Positions 1 through 5,500 of a stretch of 13,282 bases of DNA are shown here, one piece after another. This DNA comes from an uncultured Armatimonadota bacterium (lineage in GTDB: Bacteria; Armatimonadota; UBA5829; DTJY01): positions 1-13,282 of the forward strand of contig CALNCU010000074.1 of the NCBI GenBank assembly GCA_937875395.1, given 5' to 3'. The stretch's first letter is position 1, and every line of letters starts with the position of its first letter. Under the pieces are notes generated by a model. The model did not search any database. It worked only from the letters and a program-made list of their open reading frames with translations, and was not told the origin of the DNA. A program made the position numbers and the translations under genes.

Positions 1-403
1 AGCAAAGCGTGCGCCTGCCTATACTTATCTCCTCGCCGTCTTCCACAGTGCGCACGTTGAAATCCCGGTTCATAATCTCCCCAAGCCACTTTGCTGCGGG
101 CTTTGAGCAGAGCACTTGCGCATTGGGGCATAGTTCTAAAAGATACTGAAGGGCGCCCGTGTGATCTGGTTCGGAGTGCTGTACCACAATGTAATCAACC
201 TTCGCCGGGTCTGTGGCGCTCTTCACCTTCTCCAGATACAGGTCTGTAAATTTGCGCGCGCCGGCATCTATAATCACTGTTTTTTCATCAGTGATAAGGT
301 AAGAGTTGTAGGTGGTTCCGTACTCTGTGTTCATAATAACATCAAAGGTACGGAGCGTTGGGTTTAGCGTCCCAATCCAGTAAATTCCATCTTTAATCTT
401 CAA
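1..403 (-). CDS. fprA: A-type flavodiiron protein, N-terminal part (runs off left edge)
   Basis: This is the first 134 codons of a protein normally near 400 residues; the rest lies left of position 1. The family reduces O2 and/or NO in the cytoplasm at a non-heme di-iron site, with electrons passed through FMN from rubredoxin. The visible part is the metallo-beta-lactamase-like domain. It opens with the family-typical IKDGIYWIG, and the di-iron ligand cluster HSEPDH is at residues 76-81 (H76, E78, D80, H81). The downstream flavodoxin domain is not in view, so I cannot say whether it is a plain FprA/Roo or carries a fused C-terminal domain. The start is inferred as TTG at 401-403: there is no in-frame ATG or GTG after the stop at 425-427, and the homologous N-terminus begins here. 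An AAGGAG lies at 417-422, 13 nt upstream. The TTG sits 8 nt before the rubredoxin stop, which suggests translational coupling. Family confident; exact start moderate. Confidence 0.9.
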   Translation of the reverse strand, partial: MKIKDGIYWIGTLNPTLRTFDVIMNTEYGTTYNSYLITDEKTVIIDAGARKFTDLYLEKVKSATDPAKVDYIVVQHSEPDHTGALQYLLELCPNAQVLCSKPAAKWLGEIMNRDFNVRTVEDGEEISIGRRTLC

Positions 404-554
404 TTGGTGAAAACATCTCCTTACCTACCCCGCATTCCGGACAGACCCAGCCTTCGGGCAGGTTTTTAAAGGCTGTGCCGGCGGGAACGCCGTTTTCCGG
501 ATCGCCCAATGCCGGGTCATATATGTATCCGCATACATTGCATATGTACTTCAC
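393..554 (-). CDS. Rubredoxin (53 aa)
   Basis: Small cytoplasmic iron-sulfur electron carrier with one Fe bound by four cysteines. Translation from GTG at 552-554 gives 53 residues, the normal family length. The two knuckles are CNVCG (C5, C8) and CPECG (C38, C41), and the typical GYIYDPALGDPE and LPEGWVCP segments are present. A strong Shine-Dalgarno GGAGG at 562-566 lies 7 nt upstream of the GTG. The stop TAA is at 393-395, and the last 11 bp overlap the start of the flavodiiron gene in another frame, so the two form an operon and rubredoxin is very probably the electron donor to that enzyme. The C-terminus FSPIED differs slightly from the common FEP ending but is not unusual. Identity is certain from the cysteine pattern. 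Confidence 0.97.
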   Translation of the reverse strand: MKYICNVCGYIYDPALGDPENGVPAGTAFKNLPEGWVCPECGVGKEMFSPIED

Positions 555-583
555 TTGTTGCCCTCCAAGTTAGCGTTTAATGT

Positions 584-612
584 ATTATACCCAAAAGTAT
601 CTTATTTATGCA
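584..612 (-). promoter_or_regulatory. Probable promoter of the rubredoxin-flavodiiron operon
   Basis: On the minus strand there is a perfect -10 hexamer TATAAT (584-589), about 30 nt upstream of the rubredoxin GTG. The hexamer 17 nt further upstream is TGCATA (607-612), only 3 of 6 matches to TTGACA. The -35 is therefore weak and an activator could be needed; no operator for a redox or NO regulator was recognised. Confidence 0.5.
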
Positions 613-636
613 GATGAGGGTGTTGAGATTTTTTAA

Positions 637-686
637 TTGTTTAAGAGTTGCCGGTAAGGGAATAATCCCAAAGTATGGGAAAGGAG
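637..686 (+). promoter_or_regulatory. Tentative promoter, small dyads and RBS upstream of the PLP enzyme
   Basis: TTGTTT (637-642), an 18-nt spacer and AATAAT (661-666) form a weak sigma-70-like promoter. Two overlapping dyads follow: GGGA/TCCC (658-661 with 666-669) and TCCCA/TGGGA (666-670 with 676-680). They share an arm, so only one can form at a time. The second ends directly before AAGGAG (681-686), the ribosome binding site 5 nt upstream of ATG 692. The RBS is firm; promoter and dyads are suggestions. Confidence 0.35.
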
Positions 687-691
687 CGGAT

Positions 692-1870
692 ATGATGAAT
701 TTTTCAACGTTATGTATTTATGCAGGAGAGGGGCCGGACCCTTGCACCGGCTCTGTGATTCCTCCAATCTACCAGACTACAACTTTTGCATTTAACAGCA
801 GCCGGGAGATAGAGGAGTATATGGCGGGGGAGAGGCAGGGGTATATATACAGCCGCTATGGGAACCCTACGCTCACGGTTCTTGAGGACAAGATGTCTGC
901 GCTGGAAGGCGTGGAGGCGGCGCTCTCGCTTGCTTCCGGCAACGCGGCTACAATTGCATCCATCTTTCTTTGGGCCGGATCGGGGGATCATGTAATATGC
1001 GCTCGGGATGTTTACGGCGGAACCTACTCCATTTTGACGGATTTAGCCGCCCGGGCAGGGATTGAGGCCACCTTTGTAAACACTTCTGATCTTGCAGAAG
1101 TTGAAGGGGCCTTTCGCAAAAATACAAAGCTGGTGTTTCTGGAATCGCCAGCCAACCCCACCATGCGGGTGTCGGATATAAGGGCCATCTCAGAAATTGC
1201 CCATGCGCACGGCGCAAAGTTAAACGTAGACAATACCTTTGCCACTCCATTTAATCAGACTCCGGCCGATCATGGCGCAGATATTGTTACGCACAGCGCA
1301 ACCAAGTTCTTAAACGGCCATAGCGATGTAACCGGCGGGATTATTGCCGGAAGACGGGCAGATATAGACAGGTGCCGGGAGATAATGAAACAGACCGGCG
1401 CATCTTTGAACCCCATAGATGCATGGCTTGTGGTGCGCGGGTTAAAGACGCTTGCGGTAAGGATGGAGCGCCACAACTCAAACGCCATGACTGTTGCAGA
1501 GTTTCTGCACAACCACCCGGCCGTGGAACGCGTCTGCTATCCCGGCCAGCCTTATGATGAACAACAGCATCAGACAGCATTAAATCAGATGAAGGGCTGC
1601 GGAGGGATGCTTGGATTTGTTGTTAAAGGGGGGTATGAAGGGGCCCAAAGAGTGGTTGACGGCTTAAAAATGATTATGCGCGCCGTAAGCCTGGGTGCCG
1701 TTGAGACGCTTATCACCCAGCCTGTCGCAACCTCTCACAGCTGCGTGCCTAAGCCGGAGCGGGAGCAGGCGGGCATTGTGGACGGGCTCCTCCGCCTCTC
1801 TGTAGGCATAGAGGATGCGGGAGATATAATAGCAGACCTGGAAGGCGCACTGTCAACGGTTAAGGGGTAG
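692..1870 (+). CDS. Cystathionine gamma-synthase/gamma-lyase family PLP enzyme (392 aa)
   Basis: Cytosolic PLP enzyme of the Cys/Met metabolism family, acting on gamma-substituted homoserines or cystathionine in transsulfuration or methionine synthesis. Visible sites: YSRYGNPT (residues 53-60, with Y53 and R55 of the phosphate site), the SGNAAT phosphate loop near 82-87, Y108 in DVYGGT stacking on the cofactor, D180 in VDNTF contacting the pyridine nitrogen, K205 in SATKFLNGH forming the Schiff base, and R368 in LRLSVG binding the substrate carboxylate. Length is normal. DVYGGT lacks the cysteine that marks methionine gamma-lyases (LYGCT), and SLGAVETL keeps the glutamate of CGS/CGL-type enzymes, so cystathionine gamma-synthase or gamma-lyase is favoured; the exact reaction cannot be settled here. 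ATG 692 is preferred over the in-frame upstream ATG 608 because AAGGAG (681-686) directly precedes it and homologues start here; ATG 695 is an alternative. The 3' end overlaps the opposing TPR gene by 11 bp. Confidence 0.93.
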   Translation: MMNFSTLCIYAGEGPDPCTGSVIPPIYQTTTFAFNSSREIEEYMAGERQGYIYSRYGNPTLTVLEDKMSALEGVEAALSLASGNAATIASIFLWAGSGDHVICARDVYGGTYSILTDLAARAGIEATFVNTSDLAEVEGAFRKNTKLVFLESPANPTMRVSDIRAISEIAHAHGAKLNVDNTFATPFNQTPADHGADIVTHSATKFLNGHSDVTGGIIAGRRADIDRCREIMKQTGASLNPIDAWLVVRGLKTLAVRMERHNSNAMTVAEFLHNHPAVERVCYPGQPYDEQQHQTALNQMKGCGGMLGFVVKGGYEGAQRVVDGLKMIMRAVSLGAVETLITQPVATSHSCVPKPEREQAGIVDGLLRLSVGIEDAGDIIADLEGALSTVKG

Positions 1871-3698
1871 ATGTGGCCGGGTTCGGCATCTTGGCAGAGA
1901 GCTGTTTGTGAAACTCTGTATTATCTGCGCCGCCCAGTTCTTCAAATTTGTGCAGGGCGGCCCATGCATCGGCGTATTTTGCGTTGTTATACAGTACCAC
2001 TGCCAGCTTGCCGTATGCCTTGGCGTATTCAGGATTTAGCCCCACAGCCTTTTTGAACGCCTCTTCGGCATCCGCAAGCTTGCCCATATTCATCTGCGCC
2101 ACCCCTATATTATAGTGGATGAATGAATTCTTGGGACTGCATTTTAAGGCCTGTTCAAAATATTTTATGGCCTGCCTGGAATCCGCCTGCTTTGAATAGT
2201 GCATCCCAAGTTTGGCCGATGCGTTGGCAAAATCCGGTTTAAGTTGCAGGCAGGTCTTGTATTCCGTAATTGCATCGTCTATTCTGCCAAGGCCAGCATA
2301 AGCATCTCCAAGATTGTAATGAATCTGATGTGAGTTGGGGCTAATGACGACGGCTTGTTCCAGGCAGCCAACAGCTTCATCCAGCTTTCCGGCATCTTTT
2401 AGAATTATTCCCAGATTATTGTATGCTACCCAGTTATCCACGGTAACGGCTATTGCATTACGGTAGAGGGATGTGCTGTCCTTCCAATGGCTCAACTGCT
2501 TCCCTGTGACTAAACTAAGGGCGGTTAGAACAAGTACGCATGCTACAGCACATATAATTATCACAGGCGCATCCGGTCTCTTTTTGCCTGCAAGAATGCT
2601 GTGAGCCAGCCACGTGACAGCTATGAATATTCCTATTAGGGGTATGTAAGTATACCGGTCTGCCATAGACTGTTCGCCAACCTGCACTATACCTATAACC
2701 GGCAGCAGGGTAAGCGCATACCATAACCACCCGGCAAGAATGTACGGGCGCCGAACCCTTTGCAACACCGACCAAATGGAGATGCCGGTCAGGCCGATTA
2801 GAGATGCAGCAATCTGCCATAAGGGAATTTCTGTCTTTAGATGAGGATAAGGCACCGCCAAATTTTGCGGCCATGCCATCTTGAGGAGGTATTTAATATA
2901 TGACAAAACGGCATTATCTATCCGCACAGATAAAGGCATTGTTTGCAGATTCATCACAGCACCGCCGTGCCTCTGCGCATAGAAGGTAACCGCACAACTT
3001 GCAAGGGCAATTGCTATTAACGGCAGCTTCTCTGCAAAGAGCTGGCGGAATACCTTCCACCCGCCGCTCCGGGCGGGCTTAAACCTTTGCAACGGCCAGT
3101 AATCCAGTATAAGCAGAGTAAACGGAAGGGTGACAAGCATGGGTTTTGCCATAAGCCCAACGGCATACAGAACCATAACCAGCACATACATTAACCTGCG
3201 CCTGCTCCTTACATAACTTACATAAGCCAGGGTGGTAAGCATCCAGAAAAGAGTGCTAAGTACATCCTTACGTTCTGCAACCCAGGCCACGGATTCCACA
3301 TGAAGCGGATGAACGGCAAAGAGCGCCGCCACAAATGCGCTGCGCCATACAGAGCCGGTAAGAGCCCATAAAAGCAGAAGGAGCAGGGCGGAGTTTGCTG
3401 CATGCAGAAGAAGATTTGTAAGGTGATGGCCGGAGGGCACAAGCTTGTAGAGCTTATAATCCGCCATGTGTGAGAGCCACGTAACCGGATGCCAGTTTGA
3501 TGCGTGTGCTGTGGTAAACGCCCACTTTATGCTTGCTGCGGTAAACCCTCTCTGTATGTTGTAGTTGCTTATTACATAAGTATCATCATCATAAGTAACA
3601 AAATCATGGTAAAGCACAGGCTGATAGGCAACAATAACCAGAACTGCCAGCAGCAGCGCCAGCAAGTAAACCTTCCCATTATCCTGTAACATATTCAT
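1860..3698 (-). CDS. Multi-pass membrane protein with C-terminal TPR repeats (TMTC-like, 612 aa)
   Basis: Roughly residues 1-420 are a polytopic membrane region with many hydrophobic helices, beginning with a first helix at about 10-25. Residues 424-593 are about five consecutive 34-residue tetratricopeptide repeats (for example YNNLGIILKDAGKLDEAV). The membrane part carries the conserved motifs of the bacterial TMTC-like/GT-C family: an acidic YDDDTYV at 36-42 after helix 1, NWHPVTWLSHM at 68-78, GHHLTNLLLHAANS at 90-103, and HPLHVESVAWVAERKDVLS at 130-148. By analogy with GT-C glycosyltransferases the acidic motif lies on the extracytoplasmic side and may be catalytic, using a lipid-linked sugar; that is inference, as bacterial members are mostly uncharacterised. 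The start is ATG 3696-3698 with only a weak SD (TTGGA); ATG 3690-3692 is an in-frame alternative. The gene stands alone behind its own promoter, so context does not reveal a substrate. Its stop TAA (1860-1862) lies inside the convergent PLP enzyme gene. Confidence 0.85.
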   Translation of the reverse strand: MNMLQDNGKVYLLALLLAVLVIVAYQPVLYHDFVTYDDDTYVISNYNIQRGFTAASIKWAFTTAHASNWHPVTWLSHMADYKLYKLVPSGHHLTNLLLHAANSALLLLLLWALTGSVWRSAFVAALFAVHPLHVESVAWVAERKDVLSTLFWMLTTLAYVSYVRSRRRLMYVLVMVLYAVGLMAKPMLVTLPFTLLILDYWPLQRFKPARSGGWKVFRQLFAEKLPLIAIALASCAVTFYAQRHGGAVMNLQTMPLSVRIDNAVLSYIKYLLKMAWPQNLAVPYPHLKTEIPLWQIAASLIGLTGISIWSVLQRVRRPYILAGWLWYALTLLPVIGIVQVGEQSMADRYTYIPLIGIFIAVTWLAHSILAGKKRPDAPVIIICAVACVLVLTALSLVTGKQLSHWKDSTSLYRNAIAVTVDNWVAYNNLGIILKDAGKLDEAVGCLEQAVVISPNSHQIHYNLGDAYAGLGRIDDAITEYKTCLQLKPDFANASAKLGMHYSKQADSRQAIKYFEQALKCSPKNSFIHYNIGVAQMNMGKLADAEEAFKKAVGLNPEYAKAYGKLAVVLYNNAKYADAWAALHKFEELGGADNTEFHKQLSAKMPNPATSTP

Positions 3699-3733
3699 GC
3701 GCTAATCCAACCCAGCTATAATATAATACCATT

Positions 3734-3762
3734 AGTATAGAAACCGCTGTAACTGATGTCAA
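3734..3762 (-). promoter_or_regulatory. Promoter of the membrane TPR gene
   Basis: Read on the minus strand: perfect -35 TTGACA (3757-3762), a 17-nt spacer, and -10 TATACT (3734-3739, 5 of 6 to TATAAT). Transcription would start near 3727, giving a leader of about 29 nt before ATG 3698. This is a near-consensus housekeeping promoter, diverging from the nusA promoter with the two -35 elements about 35 bp apart. Confidence 0.8.
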
Positions 3763-3796
3763 TAGTCATGCAGATCAGATGGGCAGAAAAAAGTAC

Positions 3797-3826
3797 TTGC
3801 ACGCCGCGGAGTGATTATGCTATAAT
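3797..3826 (+). promoter_or_regulatory. Promoter of the nusA-infB operon (extended -10)
   Basis: A perfect -10 TATAAT (3821-3826) is preceded directly by TGC, giving the extended -10 TGnTATAAT. A weak -35 TTGCAC (3797-3802) lies 18 nt upstream. Transcription would start near 3833 and pass through the hairpin at 3857-3879 before reaching nusA at 3921. No rimP gene lies between promoter and nusA. Confidence 0.75.
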
Positions 3827-3854
3827 CTTCCCGTGTAAGTTTAATGCCTATCAA

Positions 3855-3888
3855 GGAGAGTGGGGTAAAAACCCACTCTTTTATTTTG
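3855..3888 (+). terminator. Intrinsic-terminator-like attenuator hairpin in the nusA leader
   Basis: AGAGTGGG (3857-3864) pairs perfectly with CCCACTCT (3872-3879) across a 7-nt A-rich loop. G-U and A-U pairs can extend the base outward (3854-3856 with 3880-3882). The stem is followed by TTTATTTTG, so the form is that of a Rho-independent terminator. It lies about 25 nt after the inferred start site and about 40 nt before nusA, with no gene of ordinary size between, so it would act as an attenuator rather than an end-of-gene terminator. NusA itself stimulates such terminators, so feedback control of nusA is a natural reading; that is inference. Confidence 0.65.
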
Positions 3889-3920
3889 TAACCGTGTCCG
3901 TCCAAGGTGGAAGGTGTATT

Positions 3921-5063
3921 ATGGGAGACTTTATAGAAGCGCTGCGTGCGATAGAAAAAGAAAAGGAAGTACCGCTGGAGGTGCTTCTTGAAACCGTCGA
4001 ATCTGCGCTGGTCACCGCATACAAGAAGAATTTCGCCATCACGGGCGATATTAAGGTAAGGGTGGAATCCAGCAAGACCGGCTTCAAGGTCTACTGCCAG
4101 AAAACAGTGGTAGACGAGGTTGAGAACGAGCATGCCGAGATTATACTCTCCGAAGCGCGGGAGATTGACCCGGATATAGCCGTGGGAGAAACCATAGAAG
4201 TAGAGGTAACCCCGGAAAACTTCGGCCGCATAGCTGCTCAAACCGCAAAGCAGGTTGTAATGCAGAGGATACGCGAAGCAGAGCGCGAGCAGGTTTACGA
4301 TGAGTTCAATGAAAAAGTGGGCGAAGTTGTAACCGGCATAGTGCAGAGAAGAGAACAGCGCAGCGTATTTATTAATATAGGAAAGATAGAAGCTCTGCTG
4401 CCGCCAAACGAGCAGGTGCCCACGGAACCCTACCGGTTCAACGACAGGATAAAAGTCTATATCCTTGAAGTAAGACGCACGCCCAAGGGCCCGCAGGTGA
4501 TAGTCTCAAGGACTCACCCAAGCCTCATACGCCGTCTCTTTGAGCTGGAAGTGCCGGAAATTCACGATGGAATAGTAAACATAAAATCCGTTGCCAGAGA
4601 GGCGGGCGCCCGCTCAAAGATAGCAGTAGAATCAACCGATGAAAAAGTAGACCCGGTTGGCGCCTGCGTAGGGCACAGAGGCAGCCGCGTGCAGGCCGTG
4701 GTGAGCGAACTCTACGATGAAAAGGTAGATATAGTCCGCTGGCATGATGATCCCGCACAGCTGATAGCAGAATCGCTCAGCCCGTCCAAGGTATCAACGG
4801 TTACGGTAAACGAAGAAGAAAAGAACGCGCTTGTCATAGTGCCGGACAACCAGCTCTCGCTGGCAATAGGAAAGGCCGGGCAAAACGTACGGCTGGCCGC
4901 AAGACTGACGGGCTGGCGCATAGATATTCGGAGCGAAGCGCAGATCGCCCGAACCGCATTAAGCGGAGAGGTCCCTGCGGATGAAGAGAACATAGAGACA
5001 CAGGAAGAGGAAGCATCCATCATGCCGGCAGAGCATATGGATGCCGAGATTAGCGAAGAATAG
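3921..5063 (+). CDS. nusA: Transcription termination/antitermination factor NusA (380 aa)
   Basis: Cytoplasmic RNA polymerase-associated factor that modulates pausing, intrinsic termination and antitermination. Domains in order: the RNAP-binding N-terminal domain (about 1-125, with LRAIEKEKEVPLEVLLETVE), an S1 domain (about 130-200, GEVVTGIVQRREQRSVFINIG), KH1 (about 229-280, with GACVGHRGSRVQ) and KH2 (about 300-345, with AIGKAGQNVRLA). An acidic tail follows (350-380). The length matches the short Gram-positive type (about 370 aa), without the C-terminal acidic repeats of E. coli NusA. ATG 3921 is chosen because family N-termini begin here and GGTGGAAGG lies just upstream; the open frame extends left only through the promoter and hairpin. 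ylxR follows after 14 nt. Normally rimP precedes nusA; here it does not. Confidence 0.97.
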   Translation: MGDFIEALRAIEKEKEVPLEVLLETVESALVTAYKKNFAITGDIKVRVESSKTGFKVYCQKTVVDEVENEHAEIILSEAREIDPDIAVGETIEVEVTPENFGRIAAQTAKQVVMQRIREAEREQVYDEFNEKVGEVVTGIVQRREQRSVFINIGKIEALLPPNEQVPTEPYRFNDRIKVYILEVRRTPKGPQVIVSRTHPSLIRRLFELEVPEIHDGIVNIKSVAREAGARSKIAVESTDEKVDPVGACVGHRGSRVQAVVSELYDEKVDIVRWHDDPAQLIAESLSPSKVSTVTVNEEEKNALVIVPDNQLSLAIGKAGQNVRLAARLTGWRIDIRSEAQIARTALSGEVPADEENIETQEEEASIMPAEHMDAEISEE

Positions 5064-5077
5064 GATAGCCGGATAGG

Positions 5078-5353
5078 ATGATGCAGCATAAGGTTCCTAT
5101 TAGAAGCTGTGTGGCCTGCAGAACTGCAGGAGAAAAATCCAGGCTTGTAAGGGTGGTAAGAACACCGGAAGGTAAAGTAACCTTAGACCTTACAGGCAAA
5201 GCGGCCGGCAGGGGCGCATACATCTGCCGGAGTGCGGAATGCCTGCGCCGCGCGGTAAAGGAACGCCGCTTGTCAAAGGCACTGCATGCAGAGATTTCGG
5301 AAGAGACCGTGCAGCAGCTTGCAAAGGCTATTGAACAGGGATTAGAAGCATGA
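5078..5353 (+). CDS. ylxR: YlxR family (DUF448) RNA-binding protein
   Basis: Small basic protein of 90-91 residues, typical for the family, encoded between nusA and infB as in many bacteria. Signature pieces are IRSCVACR near the N-terminus and AGRGAYIC at about 42-49, followed by a basic helix (LRRAVKERRLSKAL). YlxR proteins are believed to bind RNA; the Bacillus member has been linked to RNase P modulation. Two adjacent ATGs (5078 and 5081) are possible: the GGA at 5071-5073 is better spaced for 5081, and the difference is one residue. The partner ylxQ (L7Ae-like), often next in Firmicutes, is absent; instead a 147-nt non-coding spacer precedes infB. Confidence 0.93.
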   Translation: MMQHKVPIRSCVACRTAGEKSRLVRVVRTPEGKVTLDLTGKAAGRGAYICRSAECLRRAVKERRLSKALHAEISEETVQQLAKAIEQGLEA

Positions 5354-5500
5354 GAATCTAAGGCGACATACAGGCTTAGGGTGCGTTTGCCGCACGTATA
5401 CGCTGTCCCATTTTCACGGGCTTCATCCTGGGTGATTTCCGGGCGCATGCCGGCACTGCCGGTCCAAGTCCTGTGTTAATAGAAATGGTGGTGGATATTA
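5354..5500 (+). other. Hairpin-rich 147-nt spacer between ylxR and infB
   Basis: No credible coding region is seen on either strand. Several short perfect or near-perfect hairpins stand in a row: TCTAAG/CTTAGG (5357-5362 with 5375-5380, one wobble), GTGCG/CGCAC (5381-5385 with 5391-5395), TCATC/GGTGA (5423-5427 with 5431-5435, one wobble, 3-nt loop) and CCGGC/GCCGG (5450-5454 with 5458-5462, loop ACT). None is followed by a T-run, so this is not an obvious terminator. I recognise no known riboswitch or tRNA signature. It may be a structured leader for infB or a processing site. Confidence 0.4.

Noticed and set aside
608..691. Extension of the PLP enzyme to ATG 608
   Set aside because: No SD at 608, extra residues do not match the family, and AAGGAG sits directly before ATG 692.
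1929..1961. Perfect 7-bp inverted repeat GCCGCCC/GGGCGGC as a terminator for the PLP gene
   Set aside because: It has no T-run and a 19-nt loop, and is explained by Ala-Ala and Gly-Gly codons in the last TPR of the opposing gene.
3756..3920. In-frame N-terminal extension of NusA by 55 residues
   Set aside because: The extension would read through the nusA promoter and the leader hairpin and has no similarity to NusA; the family N-terminus starts at ATG 3921 with a ribosome binding site.
5050..5448. 132-codon minus-strand open frame across ylxR and the spacer
   Set aside because: It is antisense to the well-supported ylxR gene, has no recognisable domain, and no minus-strand RBS was seen.
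5458..5474. GGTCCAAGTCC resembling a tRNA T-arm
   Set aside because: The loop lacks TTC, the T-stem has a mismatch, and no acceptor stem, D-arm or anticodon arm can be built around it.
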